Positions 1 to 7,856 of a stretch of DNA of 21,583 bases are shown piece after piece (within the stretch, counting starts at the first letter, position 1; every line of letters begins with the position of its first letter). Made by a program: the position numbers and the translations under genes. Location of the stretch: the NCBI GenBank assembly GCA_011763485.2, contig JAANSK020266937.1:1-21583 (forward strand), written 5' to 3'. The notes under the pieces are model-generated. The model worked only from the letters and a program-made list of their open reading frames with translations. It had not been told where the DNA came from and made no database searches. This DNA is from Isoetes engelmannii. Lineage: Eukaryota > Streptophyta > Lycopodiopsida > Isoetales > Isoetaceae.

Positions 1-177
1 GCAAGAACCTAAAATTAATTCCTCGTGGTCTTCAGAATAATAAAACCCTAAAAATATGTGTTCGACATCTGCATGAAGTCTTTGAAAACTCAAGTTCGAA
101 ATAAAACACATGCAGACAAACCTAGATCAAAGCCACATGATTAATTTTCCTATATAAAATCAATGGTTGAGAAATGA

Positions 178-265
178 TGCACTCTAGAAATACTGTTTAG
201 TATATCCACACCAATACATCAACAAAATCATAGTAAAACCATATGAAAAAACGTACAAAGATCTA
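178..265. repeat. Left direct repeat flanking the GT47 pseudogene
   Basis: A stretch beginning GCACTCTAGAAATACTG at about 180 is repeated, diverged, at 1437-1520, where it begins GCACTCTATAAATACTG. The similarity continues for roughly 80 bp with small gaps: both copies hold a TAGTAT motif, then a CCA/GAA-rich part, then a short A-rich part ending near a CGTAC motif. The two copies have the same orientation and bracket the GT47-like pseudogene. They could be remnants of a duplicated flank or long terminal direct repeats of an unrecognised element. The rest of 1-378 is AT-rich with no gene that I can recognise. Confidence 0.55.
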
Positions 266-378
266 AAAGTAACCCCCTATTATTTTGCTACATATTATTA
301 TCCACCACTATATTGATCCTCATGATCCTATGCTTAAATATTAGCTTCTCTTTGATAAAAGCTTTTGACATTTTTCCT

Positions 379-1272
379 TTTATTTATGCATATGATTTAC
401 CACCAGATTTCAACGATTTGCTGCTGGAAAAAATCTGTACAGACATGAAATAGGTGTGTGAATCCTTCATCAACAACGGATTTGGGCAGAAAGCTGAAGA
501 ATTAGGATATGAGAAGCTAGTGCCAAAAGGCGCATGGTTCAAAACAGATCAATATGCTGTAGAAATTATGTTATGAGAAAGAATCAAGAGGTATGAACGT
601 CTAACAGATAATCCAGAAGCAGCAAATTTGTTTACATATCATTCTTTCCAGGTTTAGATCTGGTACCAAATTTTTTCTAACAATTTTATGCAAGACAGGG
701 ATAGGGCAAGCCAGAGATTGATAGGTTGGTTATTAAGCAAGCCCTATTTTGGTAAAAAACAAGGGAGAGATCATCTTCTGGTCGTTGGAAGAATAGCAAC
801 AGATTTTTTACGAGGCGAAGATAGTAATAGCTGGGGCACAAGTCTGTTCAATCTAAAAGAACTAGAAAACATAACAAAAGCAGGGATAGAAAGAGCTCCC
901 TGAATAGATTCGCAGGTCAGAATACCATATCCAACCGGATTTCATCCTTCAACGCCACAAGAAATGAAGCTATGGCAAGAAAAAATAAATGATAATGACA
1001 AAAATACTCTGGTTTCAAATTCTGGATCTCCTCGCCACAGCCAGGGCGAGGACAAATGGAGCGTGGCCCGCTTGCGAAATATATTTATAAATCAGTGCCA
1101 GAATTCAGGCCTGTGCGAAAATCTTCGATGCGAACAAGTAGATTGTGTAAAAAATCCTAACCTAGTTACATTTTTATACCTAAAATCGACACTTTGCCTG
1201 ATCCCTGATGCAGGCTGCATAATCCCAGCAACAACAACAATCCAACAGGTCGCAATCAGGAGGCCCTTCTGA
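379..1272 (+). pseudogene. GT47 xyloglucan galactosyltransferase-like (MUR3-type) pseudogene
   Basis: One reading frame runs through this whole stretch without a frameshift and matches the exostosin-type GT47 domain of plant cell-wall galactosyltransferases (MUR3/KATAMARI1 group), which are Golgi type II membrane enzymes acting on xyloglucan side chains. Recognisable landmarks in order are IYAYDLPPDFN, GFGQKAEELGYE, KGAWFKTDQYAVE, RLIGWLLSKPYF, GRDHLLVVGRIATDF, SNSWGTSLFNL, IPYPTGFHPSTPQEMKLWQ, INQCQNSGLCENLRC and AGCI. In-frame stops lie at 451-453, 574-576, 655-657 and 901-903; the last replaces the Trp expected after ERAP. The segment between LCLIPD and AGCI lacks about 14 residues usually found there (the GDS..RRS..DS region). 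The N-terminal membrane anchor and the C-terminal end of the domain are not recognisable. Members of this family usually lack introns, so absence of introns does not show whether this is a retrocopy. Function is lost. Confidence 0.9.
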
Positions 1273-1436
1273 GATCAAGAACCAGCGGTGGCATGAAACT
1301 AGAAACCCTAAAGCAATAGCTCCCGTTAATTCCATGCAAAATACAGTATTTCTACGTTAAGATTACTACTTAAACAATACATACATGGGTGCAACCTTTG
1401 AGAATAATAATTAATAGACATGCAAATACATATTGC

Positions 1437-1520
1437 GCACTCTATAAATACTGAATAGTATGTCACGCTGAATACACCAAAAGAACCATAAAAAACCTTG
1501 GACAAAAGGCGTACGAATAT
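1437..1520. repeat. Right direct repeat flanking the GT47 pseudogene
   Basis: This is the second copy of the roughly 80-bp direct repeat at 178-265, about 1.26 kb downstream and in the same orientation. The shared core is GCACTCTA(G/T)AAATACTG followed by a partly conserved A-rich tail. The DNA between the pseudogene and this copy (1273-1436) shows no gene. Confidence 0.5.
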
Positions 1521-1554
1521 ACATTTTACGCGACGAACCATTTTTTGTGATATT

Positions 1555-1733
1555 CATTTTGCCCTTGGATCTATTTTTAGGCATTGATCTCATTCATTCC
1601 ATAACTGGCATATATCATCCACTATTTTCTAAAAGATCTATGACTACAAAACGGCAAAGGTGCCATTCATCTATATTCTTCTAGATTCTTCTAACACCAT
1701 AATATGAAGCTGAGATGTTAAAACGGATATGAT
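1555..1733. repeat. Duplicated block A, copy 1
   Basis: About 179 bp that recur at 5471-5648 with roughly 90% identity by eye. Shared landmarks are GGCATTGATCTCATTC, CATAACTGGCATATATC and the end AATATGAT preceded by GTTAAAACG. No coding frame is convincing. In copy 1 the block is followed by about 610 bp not present in the second copy before block B begins. Confidence 0.85.
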
Positions 1734-2344
1734 TTCTAGCTATTGCACATTTTTTCATCATTTTGGAGATGATCTCTCAAGATAATCCTATTGAAACATT
1801 AATCTATGGCAACTGATTCATAGGTACCGGACCTCTTCCACTTTTGTCATTTCTTTGCTCGTGTATGTTGGGTTTACTTGGAAGTGCATAGAAAAAACAA
1901 GATATCACTTGGTTTGCTACATGGACTAAAGGAAGCGGAATACTATTTGTTGAAGTTGTGAACATATTTTTAGTCTAAGCCGCCTTGACGATCAGGTTGT
2001 ATTTATTACATGCTTTTAACAAGAGCCTGATTTCATACCTCTAGTTGTCATCTGCATGATAAAACTGGTCTGTCAGATACTAGAGATACTAAATTCGTCA
2101 CTTTGGTTGCTTCTAGAGCTTGATTTGATAGCAATATAACGAATCTCTGGGAGGTTGTTTAGGCTATAAAAGATCATAGTCAGTGGTTGGAAAAGTAACA
2201 GCTTGAATAAGAACTGCCAGGGGCTGAACTTGGACTGAATGTCAACGTAGCTAATGTCTCAAGAATTAATAAAAGAGTATGGAATTTATAGCCGCTTTCA
2301 TGAGGCCAGATATGGTAATCTGAATATATGGTACCAAAATGGTA
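1734..2344. other. Segment unique to the left copy of the A-B duplication
   Basis: This stretch separates blocks A and B on the left but is missing from the right copy, where A joins B directly at about 5648. It is either an insertion into the left copy or a deletion from the right copy. I see no terminal inverted repeats, no clear target-site duplication, and no recognisable gene; all frames are interrupted. The short open frame on the minus strand near its right end has no family that I recognise. Confidence 0.6.
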
Positions 2345-2985
2345 AATGGTTGGGTTAGATGCCGATTTGCTGGTTTGGTTCCGACCTGACAGATAAAGAT
2401 CTGCAACAAGTATCGATTCACAGTAGATGATGTTGTTGGCTACCAAAATCAAGCAGAACAAGAATGATCAAGTAGAAAGAATGATTTGAGAAGAATGTTC
2501 AGGGAACTCCTTTCTTCCAAGGGTTCCTTGAGAAAAAAAATTACGAAGATTTTGGTTTCCATTGCAAATGGAAAAGATGTGTAGTAGATGTGCAGTACCG
2601 ATGCCACATCATTCCATTGCTATGACTATGGATATGAATATGGATATGGAATGTTCAGCTTTGAATATGAATATGGAGGGTGTAATATTTGGTCCTCTAG
2701 TTTTTTCTGGTTCTCTGTTCGCAGACCTAGTAAATTAATTTTTTTATAAAAATTTTGTTGTTATGTTGTTTATGGTTGTATTTTTTTTTTTTTTATTAGC
2801 AGGGTTGCCTAACCCGAGATGACCCGAATCCTTGAATTCTAGCCTATCCACGTGCCGCGACACATCATCCAAAATTGATATCTGTCGTCCGATCTACTAA
2901 TTTCTCCATCAACGGCTGAGAAAAATAGAAATTCCCTACAAAATCATGCTTTCCTCATTCGACCAGGCTCTTTCCATGGACTTTG
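2345..2985. repeat. Duplicated block B, copy 1 (most complete)
   Basis: This is the longest copy of block B. Its left part matches 5649-6110 and its right part matches 6352-6690; the parts overlap, so the central 160 or so bp occur three times. Contents in order: a segment around GATGATGTTGTTGGC; a central Met- or Tyr/Gly-rich stretch built on GAATATGGATATGG; a poly-T tract; and a segment holding the G-box CACGTG near 2850. It ends in a short frame reading MLSSFDQALSMD at 2947. The three copies keep this last frame open and differ mostly at third positions or by single residues, which suggests block B came from a gene region (promoter plus first exon). I do not recognise the gene, and the frame soon stops in this copy. 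Confidence 0.85.
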
Positions 2986-4792
2986 TGCTCTCCAGTAGCC
3001 ACTGCAGGTGCTGGCGGGCCGTTCCCAATCAAGCTAGTAACAAGCTGGTTCATGCGATATCCACCTTCCTAGAATAAGAACCTCTGCACTCTATCCGGTA
3101 AGAAGCTCTTCCTAAATACTCACCTCTGCATTTTGCTTTCGATCTTGTATTTCAATTTGAATAATTTCTTAGGTCTTCACCGTGCGGCAAAAGCTTGAAT
3201 CTTTGGCCAGGACTTCCACATTGCTGTGAAAGCTATGGAGTGGCGCTTTTGCAATATGCTGGGCCGATTTTTCCTCTGCCGATTTGCAGAACAAAGTCTG
3301 GAATAGAGCCTGCTTATAAGGGGAAAGAAAGAGGGCACCGATTTGATGAGGAGGGATACTCTTAGCACTATAACTCCATGAAGAACATGTTGAGTTCTAT
3401 CAACATTGAATTAATAGAACCACAAGTTGTTTTCGTGCAAGAAACATGGGTTTCATGGTGGGATCATCATGAAGATAGTTGGGCTTTGGAAGTGCGAGTT
3501 TCTATCAACTCAACTGGCCGTATGTTGAAGAGCGAGTCCAGTTCATGCCATATCCACCTCAACTGACCGCATTGTTGAAGATTGAGTATCCCCTCTCCGA
3601 CATGCACACCATGATGTAGTTCAGTGATGTATCAACATCAAACAGGTATATTGAAACTGTAAGTGAGCTAATCATCTGTATCTACTATATGTTTGGACTT
3701 CATCCCTTAACTGCTTTTCACTTGCAAAGATGTGAACATATAAAAAACTGACTGATACACACAGTAGGTGAAAAAACTTCTAGCTCTAGATTATCTTGTA
3801 CAAAGATAAGGAGAGGCATACATCCGGATCAAGTTACACTTCTGCATACTGTGAAGCCATGTGCTAAGCTCTAGAACAAACTCACAAGATTCTAAGAGTA
3901 AAAGTTCAATTACAGCAGTGTGTAGGAGGGAAACAAAGAAGTGAACACATAAACAAACTGGCTGAATGGAAATGCATTTGTTGTTGGTTGCGCAAGAGAT
4001 ATTCCATGAGCAGATTCCTTCCATCAAGCTCCTGCAGAATCTTGCAATCAGATATTGCCATAGGAAGCGACCCTATTTAATATTATTGCGTGCTTCCCAA
4101 CATCTGCAGGTTGCACATAGAATTTTCTCTAACATTACATTTCTGCCTTCTCAGATCCTAGCCACAAAAATCTGTATTTAAGAACAACAGTTATTGAAGG
4201 CAGCGAGGTTCAAACCATGCCATTCAAACTGAGAATACAAGGAGAAAAACAATGCACCAGTGCAATAGATTACCATCTCCCTGACCACTTGAAATGGAAA
4301 TTGGTAGATGGTGGTTCCTTTATTCTCTGCTTTGGCTATGCCATTTCTGCCTGGAGTGTATTATCCAGATATGTTGATTTATTATCCATTGATTTTTCAC
4401 TCTAAATGACACGCAAGAAAGTTACATCTACGCTCCGCCGTAAAAGCTTTGCAAGCCCAATTCACATATGACAAGATTTAATCTACTAAGTTTTCTACTT
4501 CGGTTTCTATTTTTGTTAGTTTTGACAAAAATTATCATGTCGTAGACCTATTACCAATTCTACAATGACAATTATTCTATTATTTTTTGGGCATATTCTT
4601 AAGTAACCATTCTATTATTTTTTGCGCATATTCAAATGTTTATATGCTAGAAACAAATCAAATCATGGTTCATAGTAACCTTTAATGCCATCCTAGTTTG
4701 GCTCCTTAGTAAAGCTTCCTCTCTTCTTATTTCCCAGTTCTTCTTTGCTCTTCCTATCCTACCCTTTCCCTAACCCTACGTTTCTACTAGTT
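2986..4792. other. Gene-poor stretch, no recognised gene
   Basis: After block B ends at CCATGG there are about 1.8 kb of mixed sequence. Open frames of 60 to 80 codons occur on both strands (for example 3378-3566 and 3966-4181 plus, 3791-4027 minus), but none has a recognisable motif or spliced continuation. A 25-bp direct duplication beginning ATTCTATTATTTTTTG occurs at 4574-4598 and 4609-4633. A near-repeat GTGAACA(T/C)ATAAA occurs at about 3731 and 3941. I see nothing else that can be supported. Confidence 0.6.
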
Positions 4793-5110
4793 TATTTATT
4801 TTTTTGCATGTGATATTTTAAACTCTGAAGCCAATCACTAGCATTAAAACAATCACAATATAACCACGTATACAGAATACAAGTATGCACAAAAAAAAAA
4901 AAATAATAATAATAATATCTACCAAAAACAACGAAGAAATATTTTTTGTACAATACAAGTTATTTTTCAAAAAAAAAAAATCATTATCTACCAATTTTTT
5001 TTAAAAAATCTTTGTTTTGGTGTGTTTACACTGGGTTTTGGTGAAAGCAAATGTTTAGATAAAAAATAGGGGTTCTTTGGGGATTATTTTGGTGACAAAC
5101 CATTGATATA
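4793..5110. repeat. Duplicated block C, copy 1
   Basis: An AT-rich block matching 6116-6322. Shared landmarks are GTGATATTTTAAACTCT, TTTTTGTACAATACAAGTT, ATCTTTGTTTTGGTGTGTTT, TTGGGTTTTGGTG and CAAACCATTGAT. This copy is longer because it contains an extra segment with an A-run and an (AAT)n microsatellite near 4890-4917. There is no coding potential. It may be an old mobile repeat, because its other copy interrupts block B. Confidence 0.75.
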
Positions 5111-5133
5111 ACCCATTGGAACTATTTTTGGGA

Positions 5134-5376
5134 CTATCCTAAAAAAACACAATGAGTAAAAAAAACAAAAAGCAAAAACACAAGGGCCACATATTCGATC
5201 TGGTCTTTGGGGTTGCAATGAGGAGAGCTGCAGGAGGCAGGGGTAGCGATCAGGAGGAGGCGGGAGACGTAGCTCCAGAAGGCAGCCATCGCCAGTTTTC
5301 CAGAGACAGCTGGCAGCTTACTGCGCTGCCCACACAGAGTCCCCGGGGAAGAATCTTTCTTTTCCGTCATCGCCAC
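5134..5376 (-). other. Weak candidate exon or GC-richer island, unrecognised
   Basis: This short stretch is clearly richer in G and C than its surroundings and keeps an 80-codon frame open on the minus strand, starting MAMTEKKDSSPGTLCGQ at 5376. The frame contains two internal Met residues and a Leu/Ala-rich stretch that could pass for a targeting sequence. The plus strand also has an open frame over the same bases (5152-5439). Neither matches a family I recognise and I see no spliced continuation. It may be the remnant first exon of a decayed gene or only a compositional island. Confidence 0.2.
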
Positions 5377-5470
5377 TATGGGAGAATGAGATGGTCGCCT
5401 GATTCTACCGAGTTCTCCTTTCCTTTCTCATGCCTTTGATTTTTCTACTTTTCGTTCACAAATAGGATGG

Positions 5471-5648
5471 CATTTTGCTCTTGGATCTATTTCCAGGCAT
5501 TGATCTCATTCATTCCATAACTGGCATATATCATCCACTATTTTCTGCATGATCCATGACTACAAAAGGGCAAAGGTGCTATTCATCTACATTCTTCTAG
5601 ATTCTATAACAACATAATGTGAAGCTAAGGTGTTAAAACGAATATGAT
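5471..5648. repeat. Duplicated block A, copy 2
   Basis: Second copy of the block at 1555-1733, in the same orientation, starting CATTTTGCTCTTGGATC and ending GAATATGAT. It joins block B directly, without the intervening 610 bp present on the left. This makes the left and right arrangements an informative pair for deciding insertion or deletion. Confidence 0.85.
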
Positions 5649-6110
5649 AAGTGGTGGGCTAGATGCCGGTTTGCTGGTTTGGTTCCGACCAGACAAATAA
5701 AGATCTGCAGCAAGCATCAATTCACAGTAGATGATGCGGTTGGCCACCAAAATCAAGCAGAACAAGAATGATCAAGCAGAAAGAATGATTTGGGAAGAAT
5801 GTTCAGGGAACTCCTTTCTTCCAAGGGTTCCTTTCTATTCTATTCTTGAGAAGAAAAATTTACCAAGGTTTTGGTTTCCATTGCAAATGGAAAAGATGTG
5901 TAGTAGATGTGTAGTACGATGCCACATCATTCCATTGCTATGGCTATGGCTATGAATATGGATGTGGAATGTTCAGCTATGAATATGGATATGGAGGGTG
6001 TAATATCTAGTCATGTAGCTTTTTCTGGTTCTCTGGTCGCAGACCTAGTAGACTAATTTTTTTTTTTGTTTTTGTAAATTTTGTTGTTGTGTTGTTTATG
6101 GTTGTATTTT
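5649..6110. repeat. Duplicated block B, copy 2 (left part)
   Basis: This matches 2345-2795 of the first copy, including the segment around GATGATGCGGTTGGC, the ATGGATATGGA-rich centre and the T-rich tract with GTTGTTTATGGTTGTATT. It stops in the T-rich tract, where block C begins. In this copy the frame starting MEKMCSRC (near 5890) is shifted after a few codons relative to the other two copies, so no product is expected. Confidence 0.85.
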
Positions 6111-6115
6111 TTATT

Positions 6116-6322
6116 TTTATTTATTTCTTTGCACGTGATATTTTAAACTCTCAAAAACAATGAAAAAATCCTTTTTGTACAATACAAGTTTATTTTCAAA
6201 GAAAAAAAATTATCTACCAAACAAATCTTAAAATCTTTGTTTTGGTGTGTTTACGTTCGCATTGCTTTTTACATTGGGTTTTGGTGGAAAAAATGTTTAA
6301 ATGTTTTGATGCCAAACCATTG
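6116..6322. repeat. Duplicated block C, copy 2, lying inside duplicated block B
   Basis: This is the second copy of the block at 4793-5110, without its A-run and (AAT)n segment. It sits exactly where block B copy 2 breaks off in its poly-T tract, and block B resumes after it, repeating about 160 bp. This nested arrangement suggests insertion or a rearrangement through the T-rich tract. Confidence 0.75.
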
Positions 6323-6351
6323 ATCTCTAAAATATTCTATTCTAAAAAAGT

Positions 6352-6690
6352 GGAAAATATGTGTAGTAGATGTGCAATACCGATGCCACATCATTCCATT
6401 GCTATGGCTATGAATATGGATATGGAATGTTCAGCTATGAATATGGATATAGAAGGTGTAATATCTGGTCCTTTGGTCGCATACTTGGTAGACTAATTTT
6501 TTTTAGCAAGGTTGCCTAACCCGAGGTCACCTGAATGCTTGAATTCTACCCTATCCACGTGTCACGACACATCAGTCGAAAGTGATACCTGCCGTCCGAT
6601 CTTCTAATTTCTGCATCGACGATCAAGAAAATTAGAAATTCCCTCAAAAATTCATGCTTTCGTCGTTCAATCCGGCTCTTTCCATGGAAG
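6352..6690. repeat. Duplicated block B, copy 3 (right part)
   Basis: This matches about 2573-2985 of the first copy: the MCSRCA(V/I)PMPHHSIAM frame, the T-rich tract, the AGCA(G/A)GGTTGCCTAACCC segment, the CACGTG core near 6556, and the start-like frame MLSSFNPALSME at 6654. After CCATGGA the copies part. Here the frame stays open for about 30 more codons (ATASVCFGGHSRSTADELAC and a Ser/Leu stretch) before running into a T-run and low-complexity sequence. I do not recognise this peptide. Confidence 0.8.
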
Positions 6691-6892
6691 CAACAGCCAG
6701 TGTCTGTTTTGGAGGGCACAGCCGCTCTACCGCAGATGAACTAGCTTGTCGACTAAGTTTAAGTAGTTCTTTTTTTTTTGAGGTAAGAAAAAATGCAAAA
6801 CAAATAAAAGTACAAGAGGCAATGATACATGGGTACAACAACATAAGGGCAAATTGGACTTCATCTCTAATGCGAACAACATTTGTACTAAT

Positions 6893-7028
6893 ATCAACTA
6901 CAATTATAAATTCAGAAGACGGTTCTAGTTTCTCAAATAGAAATAGATGAAGAACAACTATTCCAACATCAACTACAATATTATAAATTGAGAAGACAGT
7001 CTAGCTTCTCATATAAAAGAAGATAAAG
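6893..7028. repeat. 75-bp tandem duplication
   Basis: Two adjacent diverged copies start ATCAACTACAAT at 6893 and 6968, with the shared core ATAAATT(C/G)AGAAGAC and TCTAG(T/C)TTCTCA. The surrounding sequence (6780-7190) has only short uncertain frames. Confidence 0.8.
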
Positions 7029-7190
7029 AGATGAAACACAAGCGCAGAAGGGACTACAACTGCGCTTGTAGCTGCTGTCAGTAAGAAATCCAAATGGGAA
7101 GGTACAATAATACGGGAATGACAAGTGACAGAATGTAGATAGTGTAGCTTCTGAATAGAAGTGAAAGAGATCAAGCTGGAGTCAGTAGAA

Positions 7191-7285
7191 TATGGTAGAC
7201 CAAGCTTGCACATGCTAAGAGTATGGTAGACCAAAAGCTTGCACATGCTAAGAGTATGGTAGACCAAGCTTGCAAATGCTATAAC
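7191..7285. repeat. Three-copy 31-33 bp tandem repeat
   Basis: Three head-to-tail copies of a unit beginning TATGGTAGACCAAGCTTGCA lie at 7191-7221, 7222-7254 (with a 2-base insertion) and 7255-7285 (last copy decayed at its end). The array lies about 570 bp upstream of the RPS7 start codon. Confidence 0.9.
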
Positions 7286-7356
7286 CAGGAAGAAACAAAG
7301 AAGAGGATGCTTAAAGTTAACCTAGGGCTTTCCTGAAGATTGCCAAGGCTCCCCTG

Positions 7357-7434
7357 CTTCCTCCTCAAGGTCCGATTCAAGCCTGCTTCCGCCCGCTTCC
7401 TCCTCAAGGTCCGATTCAAGCCTGCTTCCGCCCG
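7357..7434. repeat. Two perfect 39-bp tandem repeats
   Basis: The unit CTTCCTCCTCAAGGTCCGAT followed by 19 further bases occurs twice without a difference that I can see, at 7357-7395 and 7396-7434. Because 39 is a multiple of three, a plus-strand frame (7340-7597) reads the peptide FLLKVRFKPASAR twice. That frame has no recognised family and is probably not a gene. The perfect identity means the duplication is recent. Confidence 0.92.
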
Positions 7435-7704
7435 CTACCCCTGCCAATGCCCAAACAATGCAGAGACACAGATCACATCCTCGCCTTCAGATCTGTACCG
7501 TTTAAGTATCACTTCAACCCTAAAAAGTCCCAAACAATCCCAGCCGTACAATCATAATAGCTTTAACATATTTTATAGAATATTACACTCAAATTAAATC
7601 GGGGCTTTCTATGAACGAAGTCCCCCCATCCAACCCAAAAAACTCACGCGTCGAATTAACATGTAAATGGTGGCGGAGAAAAGAAAGATGACAATGTGAA
7701 CTAG

Positions 7705-7786
7705 GATATATATGTTCAGAACAAACCCTAATTTTCGTAGGGTTCCGGCAAGTCCGCCCACAAAAACCCTAATTTGCTTAGGGTTT
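7705..7786 (+). promoter_or_regulatory. RPS7 promoter with telo-box elements
   Basis: The 150 bp before the RPS7 start codon contain a TATA-like GATATATATG at 7705-7714 and the telo-box AAACCCTAA at 7723-7731 and 7764-7772. The inverted form TTAGGGTTT is at 7778-7786. Telo-boxes are well known in plant promoters of ribosomal protein and other translation genes, where they boost expression in dividing cells. The order fits transcription towards RPS7, with the boxes near or just after the start of the transcript. The exact transcription start cannot be read from the sequence. Confidence 0.75.
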
Positions 7787-7856
7787 CCATTTTTTTTGCC
7801 TTGTGCTTTCCTGAGTACATCTTCAACCCGGTTTTTCAAGACTTCACTGCGAAGTC

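Noticed and set aside
4890-4917. A-run followed by (AAT)n as a possible SINE or LINE tail
   Set aside because: No promoter boxes, coding remnants or target-site duplication are visible upstream; it is reported only as part of block C.
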